Origin: Macrococcoides animalis
Lineage (GTDB): Bacteria; Bacillota; Bacilli; Staphylococcales; Staphylococcaceae
NCBI RefSeq assembly: GCF_047425875.1
Contig: NZ_CP179727.1
Span: 930,001-994,000, forward strand
Direction: 5' to 3'
Length of the DNA: 64,000 nt
The translations under genes and the position numbers were made by a program. Shown here in pieces: positions 57,213 to 64,000 of this stretch (position 1 is the stretch's first letter; every line of letters begins with the position of its first letter). Under the pieces are notes generated by a model. That model was not told the DNA's origin. It did no database searches and saw only the letters and a program-made list of their open reading frames with translations.

Positions 57213-58009
57213 AGTTTCTTCAGCAACTCCTCTGTCGTTATATACTCAGCATGATTAAATAATGCTTGATTTACTTTCATTTCAAACGGTAAGTCAAGTC
57301 CCATTGCGATAAGTTGATCAGCTCTTTTGTAAATCGCTCGAGGCGTATCCGACAATACAAGTTCTCCTTTATTCATCACAAATATGCGGTCACTTTCTAA
57401 TGTTTCTTCTAAATGATGCGTAATATGAATGATCGTAAGGTGATGTATGTATTGTAATTTCTTAATGATTCTTAAGATTTCATTACGTCCCTCAGGGTCT
57501 AACATAGATGTTGCTTCATCTAAAATAATAATCTTGGGTTGTAGTGCAAGTACACTAGCAATCGCTACACGTTGTTTCTGACCCCCGGATAAATGATGTG
57601 GCTCGTGACGCTTCATGTGAGACATCTCAACCGCATGAAGCGCATCATCTACACGTTTGTGCATCTCATCATAAGGTACTCCATGATTCTCTAAACCAAA
57701 CGCAATATCATCTTCAACCGTCGCCCCAACAAATTGATTGTCTGGATTCTGAAATACAATCCCTATTCTTTTATGTATGGACTGGATAGTCTCTTCAGTA
57801 AGCGGAATATTATCTATTATAATATCTCCACTATCAATAGGCTCAATCGCACAAATAAGCTTTAGTAACGTTGATTTGCCTGAACCATTGTGCCCAACGA
57901 TAGAAATCCATTCACCCTTATTAATTATAAATGATAAATTACGGATTGCAGGAACACTCTGTCCATCATATGTAAATGTTAGGTTGCTAACTTGAATGAT
58001 CCCATCCAT
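57209..58009 (-). CDS. ecfA1: ECF transporter ATPase EcfA1
   Basis: 266 residues. Walker A GHNGSGKST, signature LSGGQKQR, Walker B IIILDEATSMLDPEG, switch THHLEE. First gene of ecfA1-ecfA2-ecfT-truA, located downstream of rplQ as in staphylococci and bacilli. Partner of EcfA2. The 325-base gap to rplQ should hold its promoter. Confidence 0.94.
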   Translation of the reverse strand: MDGIIQVSNLTFTYDGQSVPAIRNLSFIINKGEWISIVGHNGSGKSTLLKLICAIEPIDSGDIIIDNIPLTEETIQSIHKRIGIVFQNPDNQFVGATVEDDIAFGLENHGVPYDEMHKRVDDALHAVEMSHMKRHEPHHLSGGQKQRVAIASVLALQPKIIILDEATSMLDPEGRNEILRIIKKLQYIHHLTIIHITHHLEETLESDRIFVMNKGELVLSDTPRAIYKRADQLIAMGLDLPFEMKVNQALFNHAEYITTEELLKKL

Positions 58010-58334
58010 ACAATCACCTTTCGTTTAATTGTGTATTTGGTATTTACAGTCCACCACGACCCTATTGTTATATCATTTTATCCTCTGTTAATTACTTATA
58101 CCATAAATCATTAACACAAAACAAAATGTCTGTATACAAATAAAAAACCCGGTATACCGGATTTAATAATGAAAAAAGCGCGCACTCCGCCTAGAGGTCA
58201 CGCAAAACGTATTCTTTTATGGCGAAGTACTCTGAGCTAGACAATATCTGTGTGTGGCAAACATTATCGTTGCACTCATTTGCTTATGTGTGTATGTGTA
58301 AGATAAGTGATCCCTAAATCCATGATGATTATTA
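58010..58334 (-). other. Gap between rplQ and ecfA1 with rplQ terminator
   Basis: No gene seen. A palindromic CCCGGTATACCGG core (58148-58160) followed on the minus strand by TTTTTTA is the likely terminator of the ribosomal operon. The part from 58170 to 58330 is less AT-rich and holds no feature I can name; the ecfA1 promoter must be nearer the gene. Confidence 0.55.
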
Positions 58335-58703
58335 TTATACTAATTCGATGATAACCATTTCTGAACCGTCTCCACGACGAGGTCCAACTTTCATAATTCT
58401 AGTATATCCACCTTGACGCTCTGTGTAACGAGGAGCAATGTCAGAGAATAATTTTTGAATTGCGAATTGTGTAGTTTCATCTTCGTTTAAGATTTCAACG
58501 CGACGTAATACTTCAGCTGCTTGACGGCGAGCATGTAAGTCTCCACGTTTACCTAAAGTAATTAATTTTTCTACGATTTTACGTAATTCTTTTGCGCGTG
58601 CTTCAGTCGTTTCGATACGCTCGTTAACGATTAAAGAAGTTGCTAAATCACGTAACATAGCTTTACGTTGATCTGATGTACGTCCTAATTTTCTGTAACC
58701 CAT
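58335..58703 (-). CDS. rplQ: 50S ribosomal protein L17
   Basis: 122 residues: GYRKLGRTSDQRKAMLRDLATSLIVNERIETTEARAKELRKIVEKLITLGKRGD and the R-x-GGYTRI-K ending. Last gene of the alpha operon, 20 bases after rpoA. Confidence 0.98.
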   Translation of the reverse strand: MGYRKLGRTSDQRKAMLRDLATSLIVNERIETTEARAKELRKIVEKLITLGKRGDLHARRQAAEVLRRVEILNEDETTQFAIQKLFSDIAPRYTERQGGYTRIMKVGPRRGDGSEMVIIELV

Positions 58704-58722
58704 GAATCGTAACCTCCTTTAA

Positions 58723-59667
58723 CTAGTCTTCTTTTCTTAATCCAAGACCTAAGTCTTCTAATTTAAATTTAACTTCTTCTAAAGACTTGCGTCCTAAGTT
58801 ACGAACTTTCATCATATCAGCTTCTGATTTGTCGGCTAATTCTTGAACAGAATTAATGCCCGCACGTTTCAGACAGTTATAAGAACGAACTGATAAATCA
58901 AGTTCTTCAATCGACATTTCAAGTACTTTTTCTTTGTGATCTTCTTCTTTTTCAATCATGATTTCAGCATTTTGTGCTTCATCAGTTAAGTCAACGAAGA
59001 TATTTAAGTGTTCTGTCATAATCTTAGCACCTAAAGAAATTGCTTCTTGTGGTGTTAATGATCCGTCAGTCCAAACATCTAAAGTTAATTTGTCAAAGTT
59101 AGTACTTTGACCAACACGCGTATTTTCTACAGTGTAGTTTACGCGCTCAACTGGTGTGTAGATTGAATCAATTGGAATGACACCAATTGGTAAGTCACTT
59201 GTGTTATTATCTTCAGCTAAAGTGTAACCGCGACCTGCATTTGCAACCAAACGCAATTTTAAGTGTCCACCTTTAGATACTGTTGCAATTTTTAAATCTG
59301 GATTTAAAATTTCAACATCACTGTCATGCATAATATCTTTCGCAGTAACAACACCTTCATCTTTAACGTCAATTTCAAGCGTTTTATCTTCATCTGAATA
59401 GATTTTAAGCGCTAATTTCTTGATGTTCATGATAATTGTTGTAACATCTTCCACTACATTCTCAACAGCTGAGAACTCATGTAAGACACCTTCGATTTCA
59501 ATATTCTTAACAGCCGCACCTGGTAATGAAGATAATAGGATACGACGTAAGGAGTTTCCTAATGTTGTACCATAACCACGTTCTAACGGTTCAACTACGA
59601 ATTTACCGAATTTAGAATCTTCACTAATTTCAACTGTCTCAATTCTAGGCTTTTCGATTTCAATCAT
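58723..59667 (-). CDS. rpoA: RNA polymerase alpha subunit
   Basis: 314 residues, normal length. N-terminal dimer domain (GYGTTLGNSLRRILLSSLPGAAV) and C-terminal domain (EELDLSVRSYNCLKRAGINSVQELADKSEADMMKVRNLGRKSLEEVK) are complete. The ATG at 59667 has the GGAGG site; an upstream in-frame start does not. Core transcription gene within the alpha operon. Confidence 0.98.
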   Translation of the reverse strand: MIEIEKPRIETVEISEDSKFGKFVVEPLERGYGTTLGNSLRRILLSSLPGAAVKNIEIEGVLHEFSAVENVVEDVTTIIMNIKKLALKIYSDEDKTLEIDVKDEGVVTAKDIMHDSDVEILNPDLKIATVSKGGHLKLRLVANAGRGYTLAEDNNTSDLPIGVIPIDSIYTPVERVNYTVENTRVGQSTNFDKLTLDVWTDGSLTPQEAISLGAKIMTEHLNIFVDLTDEAQNAEIMIEKEEDHKEKVLEMSIEELDLSVRSYNCLKRAGINSVQELADKSEADMMKVRNLGRKSLEEVKFKLEDLGLGLRKED

Positions 59668-59750
59668 GTAATAATCCTCCTTCAACAACGTCGAATAATT
59701 TTATTTTAGTTCCATATACTATTATAAGTGTCTTTGATACTAATTGAAAA

Positions 59751-60140
59751 TTATACGCGACGACGTTTCGGTGGACGACAACCGTTATGTGGTACTGGTG
59801 TAACGTCTTTGATCGCTGTAATTTCTAAACCAGCTGATTGTAACGCACGAATTGCTGCTTCACGACCTTGACCAGGTCCTTTAACAGTAACTTCTACAGT
59901 TTTTAAACCATGTTCCATAGCTGCCTTAGATGCAGTTTCTGATGCCATTTGAGCTGCGAATGGTGTAGATTTACGAGAACCTCTGAAACCTAATGCACCA
60001 GCAGATGACCATGATAAAGCATTACCGAATTCATCAGTAATAGTTACGATTGTATTGTTGAATGTTGAACGGATATGTGCTACACCGTTTTCAATATTCT
60101 TTTTAACTCTACGCTTACGTGATACTTGTTTACGTGCCAT
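59751..60140 (-). CDS. rpsK: 30S ribosomal protein S11
   Basis: 129 residues: GVAHIRSTFNNTIVTITD, SSAGALGFRGSRKSTPFAAQMA, GPGQGREAAIRAL and the basic end PHNGCRPPKRRRV. Between rpsM and rpoA as usual. Confidence 0.98.
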   Translation of the reverse strand: MARKQVSRKRRVKKNIENGVAHIRSTFNNTIVTITDEFGNALSWSSAGALGFRGSRKSTPFAAQMASETASKAAMEHGLKTVEVTVKGPGQGREAAIRALQSAGLEITAIKDVTPVPHNGCRPPKRRRV

Positions 60141-60160
60141 TTAGCTCACTCCTTTACTTA

Positions 60161-60526
60161 TTATTTCTTCTTGTTAGCAACGGTCTTAACTGGACCTTTA
60201 CGAGTACGTGCATTGTTTTTTGTATTTTGTCCACGAGTTGGTAAACCACGACGGTGACGAATACCTCTGTATGAAGCGATTTCCATTAAACGTTTGATGT
60301 TTAAGTTGATTTCACGACGTAAGTCACCCTCAACTTTATATCCATCTACTTGTTCACGGATTCTGTTTAATTCATCTTCTGTTAAGTCGCGCACACGAGT
60401 ACTCTCGTTAACATTAGCAGCTGCTAATATTTTTTGTGCTGAAGTTTTACCAATACCATATACGTAAGTTAATGCGATAACTACGCGTTTCTCACGTGGT
60501 ACGTCTACACCTGCGATACGTGCCAT
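60161..60526 (-). CDS. rpsM: 30S ribosomal protein S13
   Basis: 121 residues: IAGVDVPREKRVVIALTYVYGIG, GDLRREINLNIKRLMEIASYRGIRHRRGLPTRGQNTKNNARTRKG. Typical length and place after rpmJ. Confidence 0.98.
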   Translation of the reverse strand: MARIAGVDVPREKRVVIALTYVYGIGKTSAQKILAAANVNESTRVRDLTEDELNRIREQVDGYKVEGDLRREINLNIKRLMEIASYRGIRHRRGLPTRGQNTKNNARTRKGPVKTVANKKK

Positions 60527-60547
60527 TTATGTTGCACCTCCATTTTC

Positions 60548-60664
<117 letters not shown>

Positions 60665-60696
60665 TCATACCTCCTAATTTAATATTGGAGTTCTAA

Positions 60697-60915
60697 TTAT
60701 TTATAACGATACGTGATGCGTCCACGTGTTAAGTCATATGGACTCATTTCAACTGTTACTTTGTCGCCAGGTAGAATACGGATGTAGTTCATACGAATTT
60801 TACCGCTAACATGCGCTAAGATTTCATGACCATTTTCTAATTCTACTTTAAACATTGCATTAGGTAAAGTATCTAATACAGTACCTTCTAATTCAATTAC
60901 ATCTTGTTTAGCCAT
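60697..60915 (-). CDS. infA: Translation initiation factor IF-1
   Basis: 72 residues: [31 protein letters not shown], the OB-fold. The start at 60915 follows GGGGGA and matches other IF-1 proteins; the longer frame does not. Confidence 0.98.
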
Positions 60916-60935
60916 TTTCAAATTCCCCCTTTTTA

Positions 60936-61217
60936 TCAAGATTCCGAAATTCGAGCGGTATATTTTTGCAAAACGTAACGTAATTTAGCGTCTGTTACAA
61001 AACCTGTTTCAGAAATACTCGATTTAATTTCAGGTGAGTGTACATCACTTAGTATTAAATGCGACAGGCTCTTTTTCTTAGGATATTTCATTGTCCGTTT
61101 ATCTCCGTCTGCAACAAGTACAAATCGATGATCGATAATAGCAATAATGACTCCAGGTAACCCTTTATCTTTGCCACGATTACTCGTGACAATTTGACCA
61201 ATACAAACTTGATTCAA
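60936..61217 (-). CDS. KOW-domain RNA-binding protein (L14e-like)
   Basis: 93 residues from a TTG at 61217. The KOW motif shows in [49 protein letters not shown]. Proteins like this sit between adk/map and infA in many Firmicutes and probably bind ribosomal RNA. A GTG at 61247 is in frame but gives a Cys-rich N-terminus unlike relatives. Between adk and infA. Confidence 0.83.
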
Positions 61218-61268
61218 CTGATCACATCCACTTAAGCAACCCACCAAGAGGTGAATCTCGGTAAACGA

Positions 61269-61916
61269 TTAAAGCTGATTTAATACTTTCTCAACTTCAG
61301 TTGTAACATCCTTAATATCTTTCGAACCATCAACATTGAAAAGCACGTCTTGCTTCGTATAGAAATCAAGTAACGGTTTTGTTTGTTTAATGTTTACGTC
61401 TAAACGTGTACGAACTGTTTCAGGATTATCATCTGCACGTTGATATAATTTTCCACCATCAATATCACAAATACCTTCTACTTTAGGTGGATTGAACACT
61501 AAATGATAAGTAGTTCCACAAGTTTCACAAATACGACGACCCGTTAAACGGTTCATCAATTCCTCTTCTTGAACATCGATGTTAATTACGCCTTCAATCT
61601 TACGATCTACAGCTGCTAACATTTCGTTCAAAGCTTCAGCTTGTTCCACTGTTCTAGGAAAACCATCAAGTAAGAATCCTTTTTTAGCATCTTCTTCTAA
61701 CAATCTTTCACGAACGATACCAATTGTTACTTCATCTGGAACAAGTTCGCCGTTATCCATAAATGACTTTGCTTTTTGTCCAAGCTCAGTATTATTTTTG
61801 ATAGCTGCACGGAACATATCTCCAGTAGAAATATGAGGAATTGGGTATTTCTTAATAATTTCACTCGCTTGAGTTCCTTTACCTGCTCCAGGTAAGCCCA
61901 TTAAAATGATATTCAT
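61269..61916 (-). CDS. adk: Adenylate kinase
   Basis: 215 residues. P-loop GLPGAGKGTQ, LLDGFPRTVEQAE, and the zinc LID (CETCGTTYH...CDIDGG: three Cys and one Asp), the Gram-positive form. It converts AMP + ATP to 2 ADP. The ATG at 61916 follows GGAGGG; the ORF could extend to 61934 but without a site. Downstream of secY as usual. Confidence 0.97.
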   Translation of the reverse strand: MNIILMGLPGAGKGTQASEIIKKYPIPHISTGDMFRAAIKNNTELGQKAKSFMDNGELVPDEVTIGIVRERLLEEDAKKGFLLDGFPRTVEQAEALNEMLAAVDRKIEGVINIDVQEEELMNRLTGRRICETCGTTYHLVFNPPKVEGICDIDGGKLYQRADDNPETVRTRLDVNIKQTKPLLDFYTKQDVLFNVDGSKDIKDVTTEVEKVLNQL

Positions 61917-61933
61917 AAAATGCCCTCCAGACA

Positions 61934-63223
61934 TTAACGTCTTTTAAAACCTTTATATTCACGTTGTCCAAGTTGTGCCTTTAACTGTGCGATAGTCTCT
62001 AATGCTACCCCGATAACGATCAATAAACTAGTTCCACCAATTCTTAATGACTGTGGTAAGTTTAAAAAATCAGAAACGATTAATGGTAACACTGCGATAC
62101 CTGCTAAGAATAAAGAACCAACAAATGTTAAACGATAAAGTACTTTTGTAATATAGTTTTGAGTATTTTTACCAGGACGAATACCTGGTACATAACTACC
62201 CTGTTTTCTTAAATTGTCAGCCATTTGTTCAGGATTAACTTGAACAAATGCATAAAAGTAAGCAAATGCAATAATTAAAATTACATATACAATCATACCA
62301 ATCGGCTGAGCCGGATCAGAATGTGCTGCTAAAGTTTTTGCCCAATCCGCTTTTGGGAAGAGTAATTGTAACGTCTTCGGAAGCATGAAAAACGCCATTG
62401 CAAAGATAACTGGAATAACCCCCGCAGCATTTACCTTTAAAGGTAAAAATGTTGCTTGTGGTGCTAAACGATTACCTGTAGTACGTTTTGCATATTGAAT
62501 TGGAATTTTACGTACAGCTTGTAGTACGAATACCGCAAAAGCTGTAAGTAACACCATACCTACAAATATTCCGATTGCCTCTAAAATTGCCATTGTTGAA
62601 TCATTCGCACCAACAAAAGATTGTTGATAGAACTGAATTAACGCTGACGGAATAGAAGAAAGAATCCCACCGAAGATGATAATGGAAATACCATTACCAA
62701 CACCGTGTTGTGTAATCTGCTCACCTAACCACATTAAAAATGCAGTACCAGCAGTTAACACGACTGCGATAAGTAAGAAGTTCCAAACGCTAGTATTTGT
62801 GATCAATTGACCACCTAACATATTATTGAAACTGTAACTCATCCCAAATCCTTGAATGAATGCTAATACAATTGTAAAGTATCTTGTAAATTGCGTAAGC
62901 TTTTTACGACCAACTTCACCTTGTTTAGCCCACTCAGTAAACTTCGGTACAACATCCATCTGAAGTAATTGAACTACGATTGAAGCTGTAATGTATGGCA
63001 TAATCCCCATTGCAAGAATAGAGAAGTTTTGAAGTGCGCCCCCACCAAATGTATTCATCAAATCAGTAATGCCTTTATTGGCCTGACTTTCGAAAGCTGT
63101 TGGGTTAACACCTGGAACCGGAATGTACGTTCCGATTTTAAAGATAATTAACATTGCGAGTGTAAAGATGATTTTGCTACGTATTTCTTTTACTTTAAAG
63201 AAACTAATAAGCGTATCAAACAT
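61934..63223 (-). CDS. secY: Protein translocase subunit SecY
   Basis: 429 residues, ten membrane helices. Opens with EIRSKIIFTLAMLIIFKIGTYIPVPGVN and includes the plug and the FAVFVLQAVRKIPIQYAKR cytosolic loop. Core of the Sec channel. Its start overlaps the rplO stop and its end is 18 bases before adk's start. Confidence 0.97.
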   Translation of the reverse strand: MFDTLISFFKVKEIRSKIIFTLAMLIIFKIGTYIPVPGVNPTAFESQANKGITDLMNTFGGGALQNFSILAMGIMPYITASIVVQLLQMDVVPKFTEWAKQGEVGRKKLTQFTRYFTIVLAFIQGFGMSYSFNNMLGGQLITNTSVWNFLLIAVVLTAGTAFLMWLGEQITQHGVGNGISIIIFGGILSSIPSALIQFYQQSFVGANDSTMAILEAIGIFVGMVLLTAFAVFVLQAVRKIPIQYAKRTTGNRLAPQATFLPLKVNAAGVIPVIFAMAFFMLPKTLQLLFPKADWAKTLAAHSDPAQPIGMIVYVILIIAFAYFYAFVQVNPEQMADNLRKQGSYVPGIRPGKNTQNYITKVLYRLTFVGSLFLAGIAVLPLIVSDFLNLPQSLRIGGTSLLIVIGVALETIAQLKAQLGQREYKGFKRR

Positions 63224-63663
63224 TAGATCACCTCAGTTGTTCCGCCCTTACCTTCAATTGCTTCTTTAGCTGAAGCTGAAAATTTATGAGCTTTTACTGT
63301 TAACTTTGCTGTTAATTCACCATTACCAAGAATTTTAATACCTGATTTTTCGTTAGATACAACACCTGTTTCAATTAATAAAGCTGGCGTTACTTCTGTA
63401 CCTTCTTCAAAACGATTTAATTGATCTAAGTTAACAATAGCGTAGTCTTTGCGGTTGATATTAGTAAATCCACGTTTTGGTAAACGACGGAATAAAGGTA
63501 ATTGTCCACCTTCAAAGCCTAAACGTACTCCACCACCTGAACGCGCTTTTTGACCTTTATGTCCACGTCCACTTGTTTTACCATTACCTGAAGCCATACC
63601 GCGACCAACACGGTTGCGTTCTTTACGAGCACCTTCAACTGGTTTCATTTCATGTAATTTCAT
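63223..63663 (-). CDS. rplO: 50S ribosomal protein L15
   Basis: 146 residues: MKLHEMKPVEGARKERNRVGRG, the Gly-rich GNGKTSGRGHKGQKARSGGGVRLGFEGGQLPLFRRLPKRGF block and the VKAHKFSASA end. Part of the spc operon. Confidence 0.98.
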   Translation of the reverse strand: MKLHEMKPVEGARKERNRVGRGMASGNGKTSGRGHKGQKARSGGGVRLGFEGGQLPLFRRLPKRGFTNINRKDYAIVNLDQLNRFEEGTEVTPALLIETGVVSNEKSGIKILGNGELTAKLTVKAHKFSASAKEAIEGKGGTTEVI

Positions 63664-63689
63664 TTCGGCACCTCCTTATTCTTAAAATA

Positions 63690-63869
63690 TTATGCTTCTG
63701 TTACAGTCACTAAGTGACTTACTTTGTTAATTTGCCCACGAATCGCAGGGTTGTCATCAACTTCAACTGTTTGATGCATTTTGTTAAGCCCTAAAGCTTT
63801 AACAGTTTTACGTTGTGTTTCAGGACGACCGATAATACTACGAGTGAGGGTAATTTTAATTTTAGCCAT
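63690..63869 (-). CDS. rpmD: 50S ribosomal protein L30
   Basis: 59 residues: MAKIKITLTRSIIGRPETQRKT, then ALGLNKMHQTVEVDDNPAIRGQI and HLVTVTEA. Between rpsE and rplO, 26 bases before rplO. Confidence 0.96.
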   Translation of the reverse strand: MAKIKITLTRSIIGRPETQRKTVKALGLNKMHQTVEVDDNPAIRGQINKVSHLVTVTEA

Positions 63870-63883
63870 TGTTTATGCCCTCC

Positions 63884-64000
63884 TTAATTGTATAATTCTT
63901 CGACTGATTTACCACGTAATTTAGCTACATCTTCAGCAACTTTAAGTTCTTTTAAACCTTGAACAGTAGCGCGAACCATGTTAATAGGTGTATTTGAACC
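63884..64000 (-). CDS. rpsE: 30S ribosomal protein S5, C-terminal end (start outside window)
   Basis: Last 38 residues only: GSNTPINMVRATVQGLKEL, then VAKLRGKSVEELYN, the known end of S5. The 5' part lies beyond the window edge. Confidence 0.95.
   Translation of the reverse strand, partial: GSNTPINMVRATVQGLKELKVAEDVAKLRGKSVEELYN

Noticed and set aside
58170..58330. Possible riboswitch before the ecfA1 operon
   Set aside because: No recognisable conserved core of the FMN, TPP, cobalamin or other vitamin riboswitches was seen.

Overview
The window is low-GC Firmicutes chromosome of Staphylococcaceae type. The best markers are the block rpsE-rpmD-rplO-secY-adk-KOW protein-infA-rpmJ-rpsM-rpsK-rpoA-rplQ, then ecfA1-ecfA2-ecfT-truA and rplM-rpsI, all in staphylococcal order. 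An IsaB-family secreted antigen, a hyicolysin-type (M30) protease, a staphylococcal-type formate dehydrogenase and csoR-copA-copZ agree with this. A Macrococcus/Mammaliicoccus-like genome is my guess from the gene mix; the genus is inference. No rRNA, tRNA, insertion sequence, prophage or CRISPR array was seen.

Layout. 1-6100: tail of a DeoR regulator, a YdcF protein, a GNAT enzyme, a DUF3147 pair, an IsaB-like secreted protein, an orphan sugar-type ABC ATPase, and a regulator-hydrolase pair. 6111-11043: a luciferase-like oxidoreductase and the csoR-copA-copZ copper operon with two CsoR operators. 11102-12979: a secreted M30 metalloprotease. 13356-17983: an accessory metal/redox cluster on the minus strand (P-type ATPase with a CPG motif, HMA protein, Crp/Fnr regulator, SulP transporter, UspA) with two perfect FNR boxes. 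17993-22784: an ABC exporter, an HrtAB-like transporter, a CHY zinc-finger protein and a divergent stand-alone PurC. 22832-34565: a long redox/electrophile region with an HxlR regulator, flavin monooxygenase, nitronate monooxygenase (broken by a stop codon), NADP-binding protein, flavodoxin-like reductase, maltose-O-acetyltransferase-type enzyme, old yellow enzyme (broken by a frameshift), MDR oxidoreductase with Rrf2 regulator, AbrB/Doc toxin-antitoxin pair, thioredoxin-like protein, HIT remnant, two tandem SirTM-like sirtuins, a second Rrf2 regulator and an isochorismatase-like hydrolase. 34690-36883: a three-gene phospholipid cassette. 37118-45514: an MFS pump, OsmC, formate dehydrogenase with its DUF1641 partner, and two paralogous small membrane proteins around a DUF418 protein. 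45592-50848: glycerate kinase, DASS permease, a two-component system and an anchored PepSY-like protein. 51010-53336: DUF2975/XRE/ABC-2 module. 53694-64000: ribosomal and housekeeping genes.

How the parts work together. Copper is sensed by CsoR and exported by CopA with CopZ as carrier. The FNR-box cluster looks like a self-regulated metal or redox response: one box lies at the ATPase promoter and one directly before the HMA-regulator genes, each centred 41.5 bp upstream of the start point expected from a -10 element. The redox region looks like detoxification of quinones, nitro compounds and other electrophiles; three of its genes are decayed. The most unusual locus is the SirTM-like pair, which lacks the lipoyl-carrier and macrodomain partners normally found with such sirtuins.
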